A DNA stretch of 64,000 nucleotides from Pseudomonadales bacterium. Its GTDB lineage: Bacteria > Pseudomonadota > Gammaproteobacteria > Pseudomonadales > DT-91. The position numbers were made by a program, and so were the translations under genes. The notes below the pieces were generated by a model. It was not told the origin of the DNA, ran no database searches, and saw nothing but the letters and a program-made list of their open reading frames with translations. Position 1 is the first letter of the stretch, and each line of letters starts with the position of its first letter. The stretch lies in contig JABSRQ010000008.1 in the NCBI GenBank assembly GCA_013215055.1, positions 1 to 64,000 on the forward strand, written 5' to 3'. This document shows positions 59,714 through 64,000 of this stretch, piece after piece.

Positions 59714-60475
59714 ATGGATTTTATAAACTTACCGCTGATTCTGGTATTGCTTAGCATTGCCGGTGTCATCATTGTGGTGCTGGACTTTTTTGTACTAAAG
59801 GCCAAACGCCAAGCGGCTACCCCTGGGATTGAAGATCCTGGCTGGTTAAAAGAAACCAAATCATTTTTGCCAATAGTTTTAGTGGTACTGATTTTACGTT
59901 CCTTTATTGTTGAGCCGTTTCAGATTCCTTCGGCATCAATGGAACCAACGCTGGATATCGGTGATTTTATTCTGGTGAATAAATTCAGCTATGGCCTGCG
60001 TTTACCGGTATTGCGCACCCGCGTGGTGGATATTGCCGATCCGGAACGTGGTGATGTGATGGTGTTTTTCCCGCCTAATGATGATAGATACTTTATCAAG
60101 CGTGTAATTGGTTTACCTGGTGATTTAATTGAATACCGTAATAAGGTATTAAGCATTAATGGCAAGGTGCAAACCTTAACAAACGTGGCTAACGCCCCCA
60201 TGGATTTTCAGCAGCGTGATCGATTCACAGAGCAGCTTTCGGGGGTAGAGCATACGATTTTTAATCAGCCGCGCAGACCCGCGCAGGACTTTCGTTATAC
60301 TGTACCGGCCAGACATTATTTTATGATGGGGGATAACCGCGATAATAGCAGTGATTCACGTTATTGGGGGCCCGTACCTGAAGAGCGTATCGTAGGTAAG
60401 GCGTTTGCAATTTGGATGCACTGGAAAGATTGGTCATCTCTGCCATCCTTTAGCCGTGTTGGACAAATTCAATAA
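59714..60475 (+). CDS. lepB: Signal peptidase I
   Basis: Cleaves signal peptides from exported proteins at the outer face of the inner membrane. Two N-terminal helices (about 6-27 and 52-68) precede box B with the catalytic serine S75 in QIPSASMEPTLD, the catalytic lysine in FIKRVIGLPGD and box E in MGDNRDNSSDSRYWG. At 253 aa it is shorter than E. coli LepB (324 aa), as in many other gammaproteobacteria. It is 30 nt after lepA. Confidence 0.97.
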   Translation: MDFINLPLILVLLSIAGVIIVVLDFFVLKAKRQAATPGIEDPGWLKETKSFLPIVLVVLILRSFIVEPFQIPSASMEPTLDIGDFILVNKFSYGLRLPVLRTRVVDIADPERGDVMVFFPPNDDRYFIKRVIGLPGDLIEYRNKVLSINGKVQTLTNVANAPMDFQQRDRFTEQLSGVEHTIFNQPRRPAQDFRYTVPARHYFMMGDNRDNSSDSRYWGPVPEERIVGKAFAIWMHWKDWSSLPSFSRVGQIQ

Positions 60476-60502
60476 TAATAAATGAATAAAAAGGAGAATA
60501 AG

Positions 60503-60892
60503 ATGAAATCAAAGCAGCTGGGTTTATCACCCATCGGTGTATTGGCCATGACATGTCTGTTTGCGCTTGCAGTTATTTTAGCGCTGAAACTGACCACACA
60601 TTATATCGACTATTATTCCATTAAAGGCATTTATGAGCGTTTGCTCAAAGATCCTGAAATTAAAGAAATGGATGCAGGGGATATTCTTAGAAAAATAGAA
60701 GGGCGCACTTATATCAGTGGCCTGCGTGATTACGATGTAAAGAAAAATTCATTTGTCGGTGAAGATGATGACGGTGAGATGGTGCTGGAGTTTAATTATG
60801 AAGTCAGAGAGCATATCTTAGGTAATCTGGATGTTATTTTAACCTTTTCGTATAGCTCCAATCCTGAAGCGATTGTGACTGAAGACGAATAA
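60503..60892 (+). CDS. DUF4845 family membrane protein
   Basis: A short protein (129 aa from this start) with one N-terminal membrane helix (GVLAMTCLFALAVILALK) and a small periplasmic domain (IKGIYERLLKDPEIKEM, FNYEVREHILGN). It matches the DUF4845 proteins encoded between lepB and rnc in many gamma- and betaproteobacteria; function unknown, perhaps linked to protein export. ATG 60503 has AAGGAG 6 nt upstream. An in-frame ATG at 60482 would add seven residues and contains that ribosome binding site, so it is unlikely. Confidence 0.88.
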   Translation: MKSKQLGLSPIGVLAMTCLFALAVILALKLTTHYIDYYSIKGIYERLLKDPEIKEMDAGDILRKIEGRTYISGLRDYDVKKNSFVGEDDDGEMVLEFNYEVREHILGNLDVILTFSYSSNPEAIVTEDE

Positions 60893-60909
60893 GTGGTAGG
60901 GGAATAAAC

Positions 60910-61593
60910 TTGTCAGCGCTTAAAGAACTGTGCCTGCGCTTAAATTATCAGGCTGATAATGTACGCTTGATAGAGCAGGCTGTGACCCATAGAAGTTTTG
61001 GTGGAAGCAATAATGAGCGTTTAGAGTATCTAGGGGATGCCTTGCTGGATTTGGTGATTGGTGAGGCGCTTTTTCACCAGTTTGCCGAGCAAAAAGAAGG
61101 TGTGTTAAGCCGCTATCGGGCCGAATTGGTTAAAGGCAGTGCCTTGGCTGAGCTGGCCAGAGAGCTTGGTTTAAGCCACGTGATACGCTTGGGCAGCGGT
61201 GAGAAAAAATCCGGTGGTGCCGATAGAGAGTCTATCTTAGCCGATAGTTTTGAGGCCATATTGGGTGCGATATATCTGGATAAAGGCTTTGATTACAGTA
61301 AAACCTTGGTGTTAATACTTTTTGCATCACGGCTACAAGGTATTGAAGTCTCGGCTAAAAATAAAGATCCTAAAACGGCTTTGCAGGAAATATTGCAGGC
61401 CCAAAAATATCAATTACCACTCTACCAGCTAGAGAAAGCTACCGGTCAGCAGCATCAACAGACATTTTTTGTGAGCTGTATATTACAAGACCTTAAAAAA
61501 GATGTGACCGAACAGGGGCGTTCAAAAAAAATTGCCGAGCAAAATGCTGCAGCTAGCATGCTGATTTTGTTGGAAAAAGAAAATCTATTGTAA
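60910..61593 (+). CDS. rnc: Ribonuclease III
   Basis: A double-strand-specific RNase for rRNA and mRNA processing. The signature ERLEYLGDALLDLVIGE holds the metal-binding acidic residues, with the second site in DSFEAILGAIYLDKGF. A C-terminal dsRNA-binding domain starts near 153 (DPKTALQEILQ). 227 aa. The start is TTG 60910 with GGGGAA upstream; there is no ATG nearby, and a weak start could hold expression down. Confidence 0.97.
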   Translation: MSALKELCLRLNYQADNVRLIEQAVTHRSFGGSNNERLEYLGDALLDLVIGEALFHQFAEQKEGVLSRYRAELVKGSALAELARELGLSHVIRLGSGEKKSGGADRESILADSFEAILGAIYLDKGFDYSKTLVLILFASRLQGIEVSAKNKDPKTALQEILQAQKYQLPLYQLEKATGQQHQQTFFVSCILQDLKKDVTEQGRSKKIAEQNAAASMLILLEKENLL

Positions 61594-61638
61594 GACGCTC
61601 TTATTGAGAGTGCGATTGTTTAAAAGGGTTAAAATACG

Positions 61639-62541
61639 ATGAGTGAAGCTCAAGAGACTAAATGTGGTTATGTTGCTGTTCTGGGCCGCCCCAATGTGGG
61701 TAAGTCTACGTTAATTAACCGTATTTTAGGGCAGAAGCTCAATATTACTTCGCGTAAGCCGCAAACTACACGCCATACCTTATTGGGTATTAAAACCGAA
61801 GGTGATACACAGGCTATTTATGTGGATACGCCGGGTATGCATCTGTCACAGAAAAAAGCCATAAACCGCATGATGAACCGTTCAGCCGAATCGGTGATTC
61901 ATGATGTGGATGTGATTGTGTTTGTGGTTGAGAAAATGAAATGGACCGATGAAGATCAATTGGTGTTGGAAAAACTTCAGCATGTTGAATGCCCGGTTAT
62001 TTTAGCCATCAACAAGGTCGATCAGATCGTTGATAAAGAAAAGATGCTACCTTATTTGCAGCAAGTTTCAGAAAAAAGAAAGTTTGATCAAATTATTCCT
62101 ATCTCCGCATTAAACGGCAAAGCCGTAGATGTGTTAGAAGAGCAAGTAAATACCTATCTGCCTACAGAAGATCACTTTTATGATGAAGATCAACTCACAG
62201 ATAAAAGTGAACGCTTTCTAGTGGCAGAGTTGGTGCGTGAGAAAGTTATGCGCCAAATGGGGCATGAAATTCCTTATTCCGTGGCGGTTGAAATTGAGCA
62301 GTTTAAGGAAATTAATGGCATTATTCATATCAATGCATTGATCCTGGTTGAGCGTGATAGTCAAAAAGTGATTGTTATCGGTAAAAAAGGCCAGCGTTTA
62401 AAGCAGATTGGTATGGATGCCAGAAAAGACATGGAGAGTTTGTTAGATAATAAAGTCATGCTGGAACTTTGGGTGAAGGTGAAAACGGGTTGGTCAGATA
62501 ATGACCGGGCTTTACGTAGTCTGGGTTATAGCCCTGAATAA
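61639..62541 (+). CDS. era: GTPase Era
   Basis: An essential GTPase that binds the 3' end of 16S rRNA in 30S assembly. [18 protein letters not shown] is the P-loop, DTPGMH the G3 motif and NKVD the G4 motif. The C-terminal KH domain contains [17 protein letters not shown]. 300 aa equals the usual length. The order rnc-era-recO is conserved. Confidence 0.98.
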   Translation: MSEAQETKCGYVAVLGRPNVGKSTLINRILGQKLNITSRKPQTTRHTLLGIKTEGDTQAIYVDTPGMHLSQKKAINRMMNRSAESVIHDVDVIVFVVEKMKWTDEDQLVLEKLQHVECPVILAINKVDQIVDKEKMLPYLQQVSEKRKFDQIIPISALNGKAVDVLEEQVNTYLPTEDHFYDEDQLTDKSERFLVAELVREKVMRQMGHEIPYSVAVEIEQFKEINGIIHINALILVERDSQKVIVIGKKGQRLKQIGMDARKDMESLLDNKVMLELWVKVKTGWSDNDRALRSLGYSPE

Positions 62542-62555
62542 TACGTACTCATTCC

Positions 62556-63272
62556 ATGCAGCAAGATAACGCCTATTTATTGCATATCAAACCTTATAGG
62601 GAGTCGAGTGCGCTTGTTAGAGTGCTTAGCGCACAACACGGTTTGGTAGCGGGTGTTCTAAAGGGTGTGTATAAAAAGGATAAACACGCTGCAGCCCGTC
62701 GTGCAGCTCTGCAAATGGGCAACTGCATTGAAATCAGCTGGCTGGGTAAGCGAGATTTAAAAACCTTTATTCAGGTGGATGCACTAAGCTATTTTCCGGC
62801 TACCGATACACGTCTTTTTCTTTGCCTGAGTTATATCAATGAGCTTCTGCTGCGCTTTATGCAAGAAGGCTTGCCTGCTAACGCCATTTTCCAGCGTTAT
62901 CAATTATTACTTAATAACCTTTCCAGTAGTGATTTGCCTAAGGTCTTATTAGAGGCAAATTTAAGAGCTTATGAGTTCGATTTATTGGAGTTGTTAGGTT
63001 TTGCGCTAGACTTCTCTGTGGATGCTTATTTACATGATGCCGTCATTTGCTCAGAATATTATCGGGTTATTGCCGGTGTAGGTGTGATGCGATTAAAGGA
63101 GCGAGACTATTCGGCTTTTTCCGGTAAAGCGTTGCAGGATATTAACGCCAGAGATTTCTCTGACCCTAAAAGCCTGAGGCAGGCAAAACTTATTAGCCGT
63201 TATTTACTCAATTTTCACTTAGAGGGCAGGCCACTAAAAACCCGCCAACTTTACCGAGAGATGATGGTTTAA
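62556..63272 (+). CDS. recO: DNA repair protein RecO
   Basis: Mediator that loads RecA on SSB-coated DNA in the RecFOR pathway. The OB-fold begins AYLLHIKPYRESSALVRVLS and continues with HGLVAGVLKGVYKK. A helical domain with FLCLSYINELLLRFM follows. 238 aa. It ends convergently with the next gene, overlapping its stop by 4 nt. pdxJ, which often follows recO, is not adjacent. Confidence 0.95.
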   Translation: MQQDNAYLLHIKPYRESSALVRVLSAQHGLVAGVLKGVYKKDKHAAARRAALQMGNCIEISWLGKRDLKTFIQVDALSYFPATDTRLFLCLSYINELLLRFMQEGLPANAIFQRYQLLLNNLSSSDLPKVLLEANLRAYEFDLLELLGFALDFSVDAYLHDAVICSEYYRVIAGVGVMRLKERDYSAFSGKALQDINARDFSDPKSLRQAKLISRYLLNFHLEGRPLKTRQLYREMMV

Positions 63273-64000
63273 GGTTTTTTATCTTGTTCAAGTGCGGTGT
63301 TGATATTGTTATTTTCTTGCCATTGCAATATAGCTACCGCTTCTATTTCTAATGTTTCTAACAGTATATTCATGTCATTGGTGCTAACTGATGTATGTTG
63401 TTTTATCTGTGTCTCTAAATCCATGCAGGCCTTTTTGAGTTTAGGTACGCCGGTATAGCTACAGGCCCCATTCAATTTATGCACCTCATCAATAAAAAGA
63501 TCGTTGTTTTGTTGGGTAAATGCAGCTCTTATGCATTCAATATCACTACTCAAACGTTGGGTTAGCATAAGGAACATATCGCTGGCTAAATCGACTTTGA
63601 AATTGGCAAGTGATAAACAGCTTTTAATATCGACAGACAAAACATCTTGCTGAGTATTCGCAGGCAAAGTGCAAATTTGTTTATCAAGCTTGCAAACCTT
63701 ATAAAGTGTTTCAATTAAATTATCTTCATTCACAGGTTTAGTTAAATACGCATTAACCCCGATATCTAATAACTGTTGTTTTTCATCGGCTAAGGCATGT
63801 GCCGTGAGAGCAATAATGGGGGTGTCTTGTTGTTGACGAATATGCTTACTGGCTTCAAAGCCATTAATAACCGGCATTTGTAAATCCATAAATATCGCAT
63901 CAAAATGTTTTTCCTGCGTTGCTTGAATCGCCTGCTCGCCATCGTGTGCGGTGCTGACATGTGCACCTAGATCTTGTAATAAAATACTCAGTAATTTTAA
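63269..64000 (-). CDS. GacS/BarA-like hybrid sensor kinase, C-terminal part (receiver + Hpt)
   Basis: The minus-strand frame stays open to the window edge, so the N-terminus is missing. What is seen: a receiver domain whose phosphoacceptor is the Asp in FMDLQMPVINGFE, with the conserved Thr in IALTAHA and Lys in AYLTKPVNE. An Hpt domain follows, with the phosphohistidine in EVHKLNGACSYTGVPKLKKA. This receiver-Hpt end and the HKLNGACSYTGVP motif are typical of GacS/BarA tripartite kinases, which act through GacA/UvrY and CsrA-sequestering RNAs. The missing sensor and kinase domains cannot be checked here. Confidence 0.85.
   Translation of the reverse strand, partial: LKLLSILLQDLGAHVSTAHDGEQAIQATQEKHFDAIFMDLQMPVINGFEASKHIRQQQDTPIIALTAHALADEKQQLLDIGVNAYLTKPVNEDNLIETLYKVCKLDKQICTLPANTQQDVLSVDIKSCLSLANFKVDLASDMFLMLTQRLSSDIECIRAAFTQQNNDLFIDEVHKLNGACSYTGVPKLKKACMDLETQIKQHTSVSTNDMNILLETLEIEAVAILQWQENNNINTALEQDKKP

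Overview
This is chromosomal sequence from a gammaproteobacterium. The evidence is the conserved runs pilW-rodZ-ispG-hisS-yfgM-bamB-der, sdhE-ygfX-nadB-rpoE-rseABC and lepA-lepB-rnc-era-recO, together with suhB-trmJ-iscR and a GacS/BarA-type sensor kinase. Gene order and the moderate GC content resemble Cellvibrionales/Spongiibacteraceae-like marine lineages, but that placement is an inference. Almost every gene is a recognisable housekeeping gene. I saw no insertion sequence, prophage, CRISPR array or tRNA.

Layout. 1-440: 3' end of a 23S rRNA gene, the 5S gene and a bidirectional terminator. 460-6761: putA and xseA on the minus strand, around an alpha/beta hydrolase and a SirB-like membrane protein. 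6923-10533: guaB, guaA and tadA, with a strong terminator hairpin between guaB and guaA. 10562-19157: mltF (minus), purL, secD and secF. 19261-21484: suhB (minus), trmJ and an unrecognised secreted protein (minus).

21678-29537 is an iron-sulfur assembly operon of mixed type: iscR and iscS are followed directly by sufB, sufC, sufD, sufS, an A-type carrier, sufT and sufE. It is preceded by a promoter overlapped by a near-perfect type-1 IscR site. 29631-38913 holds ndk, rlmN, pilW, rodZ, ispG, hisS, yfgM, bamB and der. Several of these products (RlmN, IspG), as well as Edd further on, are Fe-S enzymes. 39005-43683 is a complete Entner-Doudoroff set (edd, zwf, pgl, eda) behind its own promoter. 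A lone type IV pilin and an alpha/beta hydrolase follow, then ung and rdgC.

46960-51598 is the least ordinary region. A membrane GGDEF/EAL protein has a dead cyclase motif (GGIKF) and an intact phosphodiesterase domain. It is divergent from a two-gene operon encoding a small PstS-like periplasmic protein and an outer-membrane beta-barrel. This looks like an envelope-to-c-di-GMP signalling module.

51618-63272 holds ygfZ (minus), sdhE, ygfX, nadB (minus), the sigma-E operon rpoE-rseA-rseB-rseC, and lepA-lepB-(DUF4845)-rnc-era-recO. The window ends inside a GacS/BarA-like hybrid kinase on the minus strand, of which only the receiver and Hpt domains are present.
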